Of a stretch of 52,499 nucleotides of DNA, positions 8,103-16,221 are shown piece by piece. The notes beneath the pieces were generated by a model. It saw nothing but the letters and a program-made list of their open reading frames with translations. It was not told the DNA's origin and ran no database searches. Source of the DNA: Treponema sp. Lineage in GTDB: Bacteria; Spirochaetota; Spirochaetia; Treponematales; Breznakiellaceae. The translations under genes and the position numbers were made by a program. Position 1 is the stretch's first letter. Each line of letters starts with the position of its first letter. The stretch spans positions 1-52,499 of the forward strand of contig WQZG01000014.1 in assembly GCA_009780855.1 (NCBI GenBank), written 5' to 3'.

Positions 8103-8474
8103 TTAATTTTGTGTTTCTTTACTTTTGTTAGCCAAAGCTTTGATTAAATAAATTGCATTGTTAATAATTATTTTTTTATCTTCGTTATTTACTAATTCAA
8201 GCGTCTTTAGTAGTAAATGTATATCGGGATCCAAACTGCCAAATGATTTATTTTGGTTTGCTTCCTTCCCAAGTACAAGGTATTCCACCGAAACATCCAA
8301 TGCCTGGGCTATGCGGACTGCGATTTCAACTGAAGGTATCTGTCCCCGTGCATTGAGATAATTATCTATACTGAATTTGTTGACTCCCGATTTGGCAGCA
8401 AGTTCTTTTACCAGCATACCCGAATATTCCAATTCAGATTTTAAATTTTCCTTAAATCCCATTACTTTTATCAT
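8103..8474 (-). CDS. XRE-family helix-turn-helix regulator
   Basis: Up to 123 aa. Residues about 6-70 form a Cro/C1-type HTH (LKSELEYSGMLVKELAAKSG, then SIDNYLNARGQIPSVEIAVRIAQAL), followed by VEYLVLG, the usual end of this domain. A helical tail of about 50 aa follows. Two starts are possible: the ATG at 8474 inside a perfect palindrome, or the ATG at 8462; neither has a clear Shine-Dalgarno. It is divergent from the caspase-like gene and separated by about 100 bp, so it may control that gene as well as itself. Confidence 0.8.
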   Translation of the reverse strand: MIKVMGFKENLKSELEYSGMLVKELAAKSGVNKFSIDNYLNARGQIPSVEIAVRIAQALDVSVEYLVLGKEANQNKSFGSLDPDIHLLLKTLELVNNEDKKIIINNAIYLIKALANKSKETQN

Positions 8475-8483
8475 AGTATGATA
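8469..8483. promoter_or_regulatory. Palindrome at the start of the XRE gene
   Basis: TATCATA-G-TATGATA, a perfect 7+7 inverted repeat overlapping the first possible XRE start codon and about 20 bp from the -35 of the divergent caspase-like gene. Candidate XRE operator. Confidence 0.45.
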
Positions 8484-8500
8484 AAAAGCTTATTTTCTTG

Positions 8501-8529
8501 TTGACTAATATGATTTTAGGGTGCATAAT
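8501..8529 (+). promoter_or_regulatory. Promoter of the caspase-like gene
   Basis: -35 TTGACT (8501-8506), 17-bp spacer, -10 CATAAT (8524-8529). The start codon is 43 bp further, without an obvious Shine-Dalgarno. Confidence 0.5.
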
Positions 8530-8572
8530 TGAATAACAATAGGATTAAAGGCCTATTTTATCAAATAATTAT

Positions 8573-9856
8573 ATGAATTATAAAATTATTAATAATTCCA
8601 AAATATCCATTATTATTGTCTTTTTGGTAATAATAATCTTTCTTAAACCTGTATTTTTATATACCCAACAAACTAAACCGCAAAAATTAGCATTAGTTAT
8701 AGGAAACGGGGCTTATACCTACCTTACCCCGCTTGCTAACCCTGTAAATGATGCCAATGATATTGCTTTAGCCCTTGAGTCATTAAATTTTACTGTGGAT
8801 AAGGTTATTAATGGCAGTCTTGAAGATATGGAGAATGCTATTCTGCGTTTAAAAGACAAACTTAGTGTTTCAGAGGATGCTTACAGTTTCTTTTTTTATG
8901 CCGGTCATGGGGTACAGTCGTCAGGAGAGAACTTTCTTATACCGGTAAACGCTAATATTCCGAGTGAAAGTTTTCTTAAAAACCGATCTGTTTCAGTCCA
9001 GTCATTGCTTGACGAATTAAATGATGCGAAAAACAGTTTAAATATTGTAGTATTGGATGCCTGCAGGGATAACCCTTTTGGCTGGAACCGGAGCAGTACA
9101 CGCGGTCTTGCAATAATTACCAACCAACCTGCTGATAGCATAATTGTCTATGCGACTAGCGCCGGACAAAAGGCCAGCGACGGTGATGGCCGGAACGGAT
9201 TATTCACAAGCCAGCTTTTAAAGAATCTAACTACGCCGGGCCTGGATGTCGGTGAAATATTCCGGCGCACCGGAGCCGATGTTGCAGAAGCTAGCCGTCG
9301 GCAGCAGATCCCTGCAATTTACAACCAATTTTTTGGTCTGGTTACTTTTACTGATGTGCCTGTAAATACCGATATTGCTAATTCTACACAACCTTCGATG
9401 TCTCCCAATAGAACCTTGAATATTATTGATGATAAAAAATTAAAATTATGGAGTGTGGGAGCCCAGGCTGGGACCAGCATTTCTGACCCCTGGATAATTG
9501 GAACGATTCGGGGGACTCTTGCGCCCTTCCGCTATTCATTTTTTGAGCTCGGAATTGATCTTGGAATTGTAAGTTCAATTGCGAATGCAGGTTTTTATTC
9601 ATTAACTCCGTTTATTAATTATTGCTTTTATTATCCATTTAATAATGTTTTTGGACTTTATGCTGGTATTGGAGGCGGTTATATAATGAGCAAATATTAT
9701 TTACCGGATGATACAATTACCCTGAACACATTTGCTGCTGAAGTCTCTGCGGGTATTACAATCTTTGATATAATTAATATTTCATACACATTACGGACAA
9801 ATTTTAAAGGAACAAATCATAAAATTTCGGCTGGATATTTTTATAGATTCAAATGA
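8573..9856 (+). CDS. Caspase-like (peptidase C14) protein with C-terminal beta-barrel-like domain
   Basis: 427 aa. A hydrophobic N-terminal segment (about 11-30) looks like an uncleaved anchor or signal peptide. Residues 37-262 form a caspase p20-like domain with the catalytic dyad His112 (FYAGHGVQ) and Cys164 (VVLDACRDNPF). After a short Ser/Pro/Asn linker, residues about 285-427 are rich in alternating aromatic/Gly strands (FNNVFGLYAGIGGGYIM) and end ISAGYFYRFK, resembling a small outer-membrane beta-barrel. This would place the peptidase in the periplasm, tethered to the outer membrane. A large lipoprotein gene follows after 39 bp on the same strand, so the two are probably co-transcribed. 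Peptidase fold is well supported; barrel and location are inference. Confidence 0.75.
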   Translation: MNYKIINNSKISIIIVFLVIIIFLKPVFLYTQQTKPQKLALVIGNGAYTYLTPLANPVNDANDIALALESLNFTVDKVINGSLEDMENAILRLKDKLSVSEDAYSFFFYAGHGVQSSGENFLIPVNANIPSESFLKNRSVSVQSLLDELNDAKNSLNIVVLDACRDNPFGWNRSSTRGLAIITNQPADSIIVYATSAGQKASDGDGRNGLFTSQLLKNLTTPGLDVGEIFRRTGADVAEASRRQQIPAIYNQFFGLVTFTDVPVNTDIANSTQPSMSPNRTLNIIDDKKLKLWSVGAQAGTSISDPWIIGTIRGTLAPFRYSFFELGIDLGIVSSIANAGFYSLTPFINYCFYYPFNNVFGLYAGIGGGYIMSKYYLPDDTITLNTFAAEVSAGITIFDIINISYTLRTNFKGTNHKISAGYFYRFK

Positions 9857-9895
9857 AAATAAAAATTTTTTAAAATTTAATTAAAGGGGAAAAAG

Positions 9896-12355
9896 ATGAA
9901 GAAAATCCTAAATTTATTTAATGGCTTTATTTTTTTTGGAATTATAATTGTGGTCCTTAGTACATGCGATAATATTTTTGGTAATGTTGGAACGAAAGGA
10001 CCAACTGATCCACCAGTCCGGACTGTTAATAAGTATGAGGCAGAGCAGTCATCATATATTGGTAATGATAAAATTAAATATTCGTTTTCTTATGATGGTT
10101 ATGATTTTTATTATATCCATTTGGGTGTATTAAAAAACATTCCCATATATTATGAACCAGGTCATTATTTTGGAACAATGGCCGAAGAATCATATGTATT
10201 TACTACAGAAAAAACCAGTACAGATACAATACGATCTACGGTTTCACATAGTAACCAAACAGCATTGAGTATTGTTGATCAAAATACCAAATCAACAACT
10301 ATCGGAGATAAACTTAGCCAGGAGATTAATACAAAATTTAGCCTTAATGCGGGAGTAAAAGCAGGTATTGGTGGAATCAGTGCTTCTGTTGATACAGGAT
10401 TTGAGCTTGGTACTAAACTAGCGGCTGAAGAAAGCTGGAACTGGTTTACATCCAATTCCTCAACAACCGGTTTTAACGAAACAACCTCACTTACCGATAC
10501 AGTTGAGCGTGTTACAACTTTTACAGAAACATATAGAGATACTTATACCTGGAATTTTTCCAAAGCAAAAGGTGATATAGAAGGCTATTACAGACGTACC
10601 CTGTTTGCTGCTGCGGATACTTATCTATATGTTATAAAAGACGCTGCAGGAATTGTATATTATGAATTTCAAGAATTTGTAAAACCAGATGCACTAAACT
10701 GGAGATTGGATTATTCTACAAATGGATCTTATGATAAATCTGATGATACAGGCTTTAGTTTTGATGTTTCAATGTTACAAAATCTTCCGCCTGCTGGTAC
10801 ATTTACTGTTAATTTTGACAAGAATAATCCACAGCCCGGCGGTATCGAAGCGGACCCTCAAACAAGGATAGTAAACCGTAATGCAATTTTACGGCAATTA
10901 CCTGTAGCACCAATAGTACCAGGCTGGACTTTTGCCGGCTGGAATACCGCAGCCAATGGCAGTGGAACTATTTTTCTTGGAACAACTCTGGTTACCAGTA
11001 ACATTACGGTTTACGCACAATGGACACCAATAGTTGGACCTATTATATATACAACAGTAACATATGATCTTAATGGAGGAACAGGAACAACGCCACTACC
11101 TTTGACCGTTAATAAAGGTGATACAATAGTACTTGCAGGCAGCAGTGGATTTTCTTCCGATAATGGTTATGCCTTTGGAGGCTGGAATACTAAATCAGAT
11201 GGTACAGGTGATAATTATGATGTAAATACACAATTTACTGTCAATGAAGACATTAAATTATTTGCAAAATGGGTACCTATCGGTGTTGTTGGCTCAACCT
11301 TAAAAGATAAATTTGCATGGATATCAGCAAACGCGGTAAACGGAGGCAATTACATAGTTGAAGTCAATGCCAATGAAAGTATCGCTCCCACTTCTCTCTC
11401 TTACAGTAATAAAAGCGTTTCCATTACCATAAGAGGAATCGGCGCAGTACGATACATTAGCCTCTCCGCTAATGGCTCTATGTTCACAATAAATTCCGGT
11501 GTCACATTAACACTGGATAATAATATCACTCTGATGGGAACAACAGCTAATAATAATTCTCTCATCACAGTAAACAGTGGCGGTAATCTGTTTATGAATG
11601 ATGGAGCAGTAATTACCAGTAATAAGATCAGCCCCACCAGCCCTATCACTGGAGGAATTGCTGGTACAGGCGGAGCCGGAGGTACGGCTGTAACTAATCA
11701 TTCTACATATGGGTCTCCGGGTAATCCTGGAGGTAAAGGAGGCGGCGGTGGTGGTTATGCTGGTGGGGTGAATGTGACTAATAAGGGAACATTCACGATG
11801 AATGGCGGGAAAATAACCAATAATACCGGCGGTACTGGTATAGGCGGCACTGGCGGTACCGGCGGCGTCGGCGGTATAAATGAAGTAAATATTACAAGTG
11901 AAAGTAATGGTAAAGACGGTACCAAAGGCGGTACAGGCGGCGCCGGTGGTGTAGGTGTTGCCAGCGGTGGCGTCTTTATTATGTATGGCGGGGAAATCTC
12001 GGGTAATACTGGCGGCCCTGGCGGAAGTGGCGGCGGCGGTGGGGGTGGCGGCGGCGGTGGGGGAGATTGTACATTGTGGGGTAATGGCCATGATGGCGGT
12101 GCGGGCGGAAATGGCGGTGATGGAGGAGATGGCGGTACTGGAGGTGTAGGAGCGGTTGCTGGTAGTACATTTAGCGCAATTGTATCCATTACCGGTAATA
12201 ATGGCGGCGCAGGTTGTACCGTAGTTGGCGCAGGAGGAATAGGCGGCGAGGGCGGTAAAACTCTGGATGGTGGTTTGGGTGGTTATTACGGTAAAAAAGG
12301 CGCTGACGGCTTACCTGGTAACAAAGAAGGTAGCGCCGGGAAGGCCAATTCCTAG
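9896..12355 (+). CDS. Large surface lipoprotein: InlB-type repeats, beta-helix-like part and Gly-rich tail
   Basis: 819 aa. The signal peptide ends in VVLSTCDN, with Cys24 as probable lipidation site. Residues 30-300 are a Thr/Ser-rich domain I do not recognise. Two InlB/Listeria-Bacteroides repeats follow (about 302-378 and 385-462), each with the typical GW-N-T core (FAGWNTAANGSG, FGGWNTKSDGTG) and ending AQW or AKW. Residues about 502-582 look like a short right-handed beta-helix (repeated I-T-V/I-N-S-G). Residues 585-819 are dominated by GGTGG and GGAGG, reminiscent of PE-PGRS or collagen-like stretches. A strong ribosome site (AAAGGGGAAA) precedes it. Probably a surface-exposed adhesin or structural protein; function unproven. 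Confidence 0.8.
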   Translation: MKKILNLFNGFIFFGIIIVVLSTCDNIFGNVGTKGPTDPPVRTVNKYEAEQSSYIGNDKIKYSFSYDGYDFYYIHLGVLKNIPIYYEPGHYFGTMAEESYVFTTEKTSTDTIRSTVSHSNQTALSIVDQNTKSTTIGDKLSQEINTKFSLNAGVKAGIGGISASVDTGFELGTKLAAEESWNWFTSNSSTTGFNETTSLTDTVERVTTFTETYRDTYTWNFSKAKGDIEGYYRRTLFAAADTYLYVIKDAAGIVYYEFQEFVKPDALNWRLDYSTNGSYDKSDDTGFSFDVSMLQNLPPAGTFTVNFDKNNPQPGGIEADPQTRIVNRNAILRQLPVAPIVPGWTFAGWNTAANGSGTIFLGTTLVTSNITVYAQWTPIVGPIIYTTVTYDLNGGTGTTPLPLTVNKGDTIVLAGSSGFSSDNGYAFGGWNTKSDGTGDNYDVNTQFTVNEDIKLFAKWVPIGVVGSTLKDKFAWISANAVNGGNYIVEVNANESIAPTSLSYSNKSVSITIRGIGAVRYISLSANGSMFTINSGVTLTLDNNITLMGTTANNNSLITVNSGGNLFMNDGAVITSNKISPTSPITGGIAGTGGAGGTAVTNHSTYGSPGNPGGKGGGGGGYAGGVNVTNKGTFTMNGGKITNNTGGTGIGGTGGTGGVGGINEVNITSESNGKDGTKGGTGGAGGVGVASGGVFIMYGGEISGNTGGPGGSGGGGGGGGGGGGDCTLWGNGHDGGAGGNGGDGGDGGTGGVGAVAGSTFSAIVSITGNNGGAGCTVVGAGGIGGEGGKTLDGGLGGYYGKKGADGLPGNKEGSAGKANS

Positions 12356-12415
12356 AAATAATAAAAATGGGCGCAGTCACAAAAGAACGCAAAGAGTGAA
12401 AGTCACCTTTCGCAT

Positions 12416-13009
12416 GAATCCGCGAACAGGAGCTTCGACGCATTGACAGGATAGATATTGACGTCGGTATTATCCTTCAATTTCCTCAACCGAAAGGCCG
12501 GTTGCCTGAGCGATGACTTCTGCTGATACGCCCAGTTATTTCAATTAGGTTACTGTGCGAAGTTTTTCCTGGTGAGCTTCTTCCCGGCTTTGAAGAAGCC
12601 CTTCTTCACGGGCTTCCTTGAAACTTTCTATTACCGCTTCAAACATACCGCTATACTCCTTCCTGTCCTTGTCCGCCATTGCCGCTAAACGCCTGGCTTC
12701 CAGCCGGTTAAATCTGCTTTTATCGAGCAAACAAAAAATTACATCCACTAATAGCTTACTCAAGTTTTCCGGAATTTGCAACCTTAACTGTTCTATATAA
12801 TCCGGAGGCAATTGGGCTAATACCCTCTTTATCTTGTTGTTACGGATTTTGTCTAGAAGCAGGATAAATGATAGAGCATCCCCAAACTTCATGATATCTT
12901 CTTCGTTGTAGTCATTAAGGTTTATCAGTTTGTATAAAAATTTCGGAATGTACTTTTCAAAAGCGGTATTAAGAAATTTCTTATCGAGGAAGTTCTTTTC
13001 TGCGGTCCA
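12416..13009. repeat. Degenerate copy of the Rpn gene region (direct repeat, copy A)
   Basis: About 590 bp that align in the same orientation with 14411-15019. Homology starts about 50 bp beyond the gene's 3' end, at GAATCCGCGAAC, and stops abruptly near GTCCA (13005-13009). The upstream half of the gene is missing. Confidence 0.8.
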
Positions 13010-13030
13010 ACGTTCGTAATACAGTTCAAA
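12470..13030 (-). pseudogene. Truncated Rpn-family nuclease/transposase
   Basis: C-terminal half of the gene that is intact at 14462-15430. The frame is readable from about 13030 (WTAEKNFLDKKFLNTAFEKY) through MKFGDALSFILL to EKLRTVT, where TAA at 12547-12545 interrupts it. After that and one further stop, the original tail LGVSAEVIAQATGLSVEEIEG continues in frame to 12470. The N-terminal nuclease core is absent and the sequence before 13010 is unrelated. The longest open part starts at an internal ATG (12892) and is not a real start. Confidence 0.8.
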
Positions 13031-13180
13031 AAGATCAAACAGTTCCGATGTTTTTTCAAGTGCGAAAGTATAAGTTGTAAATTATCATAAAGGAGTGTAG
13101 ATATTGTATTGTAAATATCGTATACGTCTAATAAAAAATTTGCAGCGCTTTAAAATAGGTACAACTATGTCGCAAATGAA
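13031..13180. other. Short intergenic gap without recognisable content
   Basis: AT-rich sequence between the dead Rpn copy and the PIN gene. No open frame, terminator or palindrome was seen. Confidence 0.5.
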
Positions 13181-13597
13181 TTAAGAATTTATGGCAATAA
13201 CTTTGATAAATTGTTCAGGTGTTACCACAGGAATAGAACTTGAGGTATAGTCATTTAAATTTCTGGTAATTATATAATCTACAGGAAAACTTTCGCCGAC
13301 AACATATTGCACCGAATCCTCAAAGTCATCCCAATCCAAATCCAATGCTTGATAAATATGATAACTGCTTACTGTCGCTGGTTTAAAAATTTGCAATAAT
13401 TTTTTAAGGGATTCTTTTGCGGCTTTCTTGCCAATGTCTTTTTGAGAGATATAAAAAATATCAGTAATAGCCGAAGCGGAATTATAACTTTCAATTACAT
13501 TCCGCTGGGTAAAAGAAAAAATCAGTGCAGCATTTGTATAATCCGGTCTTTGTAATAGAATATCTAATGCGACATTTGTATTAATTAAAATTTTCAT
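13181..13597 (-). CDS. PIN-domain toxin-like protein with a substituted first acidic residue
   Basis: 138 aa, PIN_3/VapC-like. The family opens MKxLxDTN, but here it reads MKILINTNVALD, so the first catalytic Asp is Asn6. Later acidic positions are kept: ITDIFYI, DWDDFEDSVQ and DYIITRNLNDY. PIN toxins are Mg-dependent ribonucleases needing three or four carboxylates, so D6N could weaken or abolish activity. It overlaps the upstream antitoxin gene by 4 bp (ATGA). The pair lies between two copies of an Rpn gene. Confidence 0.82.
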   Translation of the reverse strand: MKILINTNVALDILLQRPDYTNAALIFSFTQRNVIESYNSASAITDIFYISQKDIGKKAAKESLKKLLQIFKPATVSSYHIYQALDLDWDDFEDSVQYVVGESFPVDYIITRNLNDYTSSSIPVVTPEQFIKVIAINS

Positions 13598-13902
13598 TTG
13601 GAATACTTAGCCAGCCTTTCTTCCCTGATTTGATCAAGAGTCATATCAGTATATAATATACCGGTAAGAGAACGCAGGATTTCATTAGCCAGCAGTTGCT
13701 CTTTAACTTCTTTTGTAAGAAGAATCTTCCCGTCTTTATTTCTGGAAAATGTATCATTGGTTTTTTCAATAAAATTAGTATTGTTTTTTCCAAAAAACCA
13801 GGTTACTTCAAAACGAGCTGTATCTCCAGCCGGTATTTGAGGAGGAATTTCAAGTATTATCCGGCGATCAGCCGGTACTGTTATAGTATGTATTACGATC
13901 AT
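13594..13902 (-). CDS. Antitoxin of PIN toxin-antitoxin pair
   Basis: 102 aa. Residues 1-35 (ITVPADRRIILEIPPQIPAG) match the N-terminal beta-rich segment of small antitoxins found with PIN_3 toxins. The C-terminus EILRSLTGILYTDMTLDQIREERLAKY is a helical toxin-binding type tail. It precedes and overlaps the PIN gene, the standard antitoxin-first order. A consensus promoter lies upstream. I assign the role from context and general form, as I do not recall a family name. Confidence 0.7.
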   Translation of the reverse strand: MIVIHTITVPADRRIILEIPPQIPAGDTARFEVTWFFGKNNTNFIEKTNDTFSRNKDGKILLTKEVKEQLLANEILRSLTGILYTDMTLDQIREERLAKYSK

Positions 13903-13922
13903 TCGAACTTACACCTGGTAAT

Positions 13923-13951
13923 ATTATAGCATGAATACCATGTAACCTCAA
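13923..13951 (-). promoter_or_regulatory. Promoter of the antitoxin-PIN operon
   Basis: Minus-strand -35 TTGAGG (13951-13946), 17-bp spacer, -10 TATAAT (13928-13923). The ATG is at 13902. Confidence 0.6.
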
Positions 13952-14410
13952 TTAACCAATAGCTGGCTTTATGAATTTTTTATAGCAGTTATACTAAATA
14001 AGAATAGCAGTAATAAATTCAAAGTAAACTCAGGACAGCATCAAATTTTAAAAGATTATAATTTAAATTCCGTTTTTGATTTAAAACATGCGCGACAAGA
14101 AGCCTTTATCTTAGCGTCTTTTTTTTTAATAAAATTTATGCGCTATTTGGCGCAAAAAATAATTCATAAAAATGCGCCAAACAGCGCAATTTTTTTAGCT
14201 CTTTGAACTGCTCATGTTTTTTAAAACAAAAATGGAAGGAGAGTGAATCCTATTTTACGGTATAATTTTCCTGATAAGCGCCTTCGGTAAGTGCATTGCA
14301 TACTATGTCTTCGCGCCTTTTTCCAATCTATATTCCAGGCTTTCTTCATAATGCACCGCCGGACGTCTTTAGTCTCCATATAGTAGAAATTCATCCTTCG
14401 TGTTCATTGC
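13952..14410. other. Intergenic stretch with one hairpin and a possible gene relic
   Basis: No intact gene is seen. It holds the hairpin at 14139-14188. On the minus strand around 14260-14360 a short broken frame (VHYEESLEYRLEKG, then after a frameshift REDIVCNALTEGAYQEN) could be the tail of a lost protein; this is too short to name. Confidence 0.4.
14139..14188. terminator. 16-bp stem hairpin, possible terminator
   Basis: Arms TGCGCTATTTGGCGCA (14139-14154) and TGCGCCAAACAGCGCA (14173-14188) pair with a single mismatch (a G-U pair on the minus strand). Seven T residues (14190-14196) follow on the plus strand. It lies downstream of the leftward Rpn gene, where the U-tract is less clear, so its direction is uncertain. 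Confidence 0.5.
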
Positions 14411-15019
14411 GAATCCGCGAACCGGAGCTTCGACGCATTGGCTGGAGTAATATTGACGCCGTTATAATCCTTCAATTTCCTCAACCGAAAGGCCGGTTGC
14501 CTGAGCGATGACTTCTGCCGAAACGCCCAGTTTCTTAAAATTGGCTGCTGTGCGAAGTTTTTCCTGGTAAGCTTCTTCCCGGCCCCTGGAAAGTCCTTTA
14601 TCCCAGGCTTCCTGCTGTCCTTCCTTGATACTCTCTATTACTGCTTCAAACATACCGCCATACTCCTTCCTGCCAGCCTTGTCCGCCATTGCCGCTACAC
14701 GCCTGGCTTCCAGCCGATTAAACCCGCTTTTATCGAGTAAACAAAAAATTACATCCACTAACAGTTTACTTAAGTTTTCCGGAATTTGCAACCTTAACTG
14801 TTCTACGTAATCCGGAGGCAATTGAGTTAATACCGCCTTTCCCCTGTTGTCCCGGACTTTATCTATAAGAAGGATAAATGACAGGGCATCCCCAAACTTC
14901 ATGATATCTTCTTCGTTGTAATCATTAAGGTTAACCAACTCGTACTCAAATTTTGGAATATACTTTTCGAACGCGGTATTCAAAAATGTTTTGTCGAAGA
15001 AGTTTTTCTCCGCAGTCCA
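14411..15019. repeat. Direct repeat copy B (3' part of intact Rpn gene and flank)
   Basis: Partner of 12416-13009. It includes about 50 bp downstream of the Rpn stop codon, so the duplication was not limited to the coding sequence. Together the copies bracket the antitoxin-PIN operon. Confidence 0.8.
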
Positions 15020-15430
15020 GGGATGTTTGCCATCGTAAAAGATAATAGGGAGGACGGGCGGATACTTAAAATCTTTTCGGGTACTTGCTCCAGGATTTTC
15101 TCTTTCTACTTCTTTTTCCCAGGCGTCCAGGACAAGGTAGATATACTGGAGCATCTTGAAGCTGGATCTGAAATTGACTTGAGACTCATGTTCCAGAATA
15201 GCGATTACGAAAAAAGATTCAGAACCTTTAAGGTTAATGCGCTTGACCGTATCCGAGTCCCGGCTGTTCCGGGTAAGAGGAATGAAGCGCTCGCTGATGT
15301 CTTCGATGTCTTCGGGTTTTACTTCTTTTAGAATATCAATATTGATGAAATTCCTGATGAATTGGGAGAAGAGCCTGTGATCATCGAAGATGAGCTTGAA
15401 ACTGTTATCCGCCGCATTGTGAATAGCCAT
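14462..15430 (-). CDS. Rpn-family recombination-promoting nuclease / putative transposase
   Basis: 322 aa. Starts NAADNSFKLIFDDHRLFSQFI and contains FFVIAILEHESQVNF (about 73-87), the E-x-E/Q region of the PD-(D/E)xK core, then YPPVLPIIFYDG and WTAEKNF typical of Rpn/PDDEXK proteins. The C-terminus has the Rpn-like helical tail ending QATGLSVEEIEGL. Rpn proteins are DNA endonucleases that raise recombination and show mobile or multicopy behaviour. A GGAGGT site precedes the ATG. A decayed second copy lies 1.4 kb away. Confidence 0.85.
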   Translation of the reverse strand: MAIHNAADNSFKLIFDDHRLFSQFIRNFINIDILKEVKPEDIEDISERFIPLTRNSRDSDTVKRINLKGSESFFVIAILEHESQVNFRSSFKMLQYIYLVLDAWEKEVERENPGASTRKDFKYPPVLPIIFYDGKHPWTAEKNFFDKTFLNTAFEKYIPKFEYELVNLNDYNEEDIMKFGDALSFILLIDKVRDNRGKAVLTQLPPDYVEQLRLQIPENLSKLLVDVIFCLLDKSGFNRLEARRVAAMADKAGRKEYGGMFEAVIESIKEGQQEAWDKGLSRGREEAYQEKLRTAANFKKLGVSAEVIAQATGLSVEEIEGL

Positions 15431-15564
15431 ACGTACCTCCGTACAAGCTATTATTGTGCGGGAGCTGTATTTTGCTTTGATTTATAGATATTTTTATTAT
15501 GAAAAATGACAAATGTCACATTTTAATGCCGGCAATATAGCAGATCTGTATAACAACAGTTTCC

Positions 15565-16101
15565 CTAATTCTGCAATCTGAAATTTCCAATCTCCGTATA
15601 TGTTAATTTGCCCCTGATATGTTCTGATTTCATCAGACTAATATTATCCGCTCTGACTGTCAGTTCCGGAGTGTCCAGAACTATGGGACGCGGGTGTATT
15701 ATTTCCCTTCCCAAAGTTATGTGGGCGCTTAAGGGACGTTTATCAACGGGGAAGCCTTCCGTTTCAAGACGGGAAACAAGATGCCCGTGGATGGTTCTTA
15801 ATAATTGAAGGCCGCTGCTTGCGGGATCGGCGCCGATCCACCAGAGCTCTTTATAACCGCGGTTAAAACATCCTGTGCGGTTTAAGATGATGTCAAAAGG
15901 AGGTGAACGTACTTCTTCCATGATATTAATAAGCAGGTCCAGTTTTTCTTTAGGGGTCTCTCCCAGAAAGGCAAGTGTCAGGTGAAAGTTTTCGTCATGG
16001 GTAAAATTTCCTGTTGCCGATTGAGCACGCAGCTGTTCCCGGAGTTCAGATAGTCTTGTTTTGATTTCCTCATTAAAGTTAAGTGCTATAAAAAGACGCA
16101 T
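15565..16101 (-). CDS. thpR: RNA 2',3'-cyclic phosphodiesterase (LigT/ThpR, 2H family)
   Basis: 178 aa, normal family length. It carries the two H-x-T/S-x motifs of 2H phosphoesterases: FHLTLAFLGE (about 43-52) and AHITLGRE (about 129-136). The opening MRLFIALNF is typical. The family hydrolyses 2',3'-cyclic phosphate RNA ends to 2'-phosphates and can ligate tRNA halves in vitro. The ATG lies 5 nt after a TATAAT with extended TG, and there is no ribosome site. Confidence 0.9.
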   Translation of the reverse strand: MRLFIALNFNEEIKTRLSELREQLRAQSATGNFTHDENFHLTLAFLGETPKEKLDLLINIMEEVRSPPFDIILNRTGCFNRGYKELWWIGADPASSGLQLLRTIHGHLVSRLETEGFPVDKRPLSAHITLGREIIHPRPIVLDTPELTVRADNISLMKSEHIRGKLTYTEIGNFRLQN

Positions 16102-16106
16102 ATTCT

Positions 16107-16136
16107 ATTATATCATTAAATTGCCACTTAATCCAA
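16107..16136 (-). promoter_or_regulatory. Promoter of thpR, predicted leaderless
   Basis: Minus-strand -35 TTGGAT (16136-16131), 18-bp spacer, -10 TATAAT (16112-16107) in the extended form TGATATAAT. Five bases separate it from the ATG at 16101. Confidence 0.55.
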
Positions 16137-16221
16137 ATACTGCTTATCATGGTGGTTTACAGTTCTTCTTAAATGATATAATCAAGAACCATGGATAATA
16201 AGACTACAAGTACCAATAACG

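Noticed and set aside
11755..12189. Long antisense Pro-rich reading frame over the Gly-rich tail
   Set aside because: It is the reverse complement of GGY codon runs (Gly read backwards as Pro/Thr/Ala), with no ribosome site or family match.
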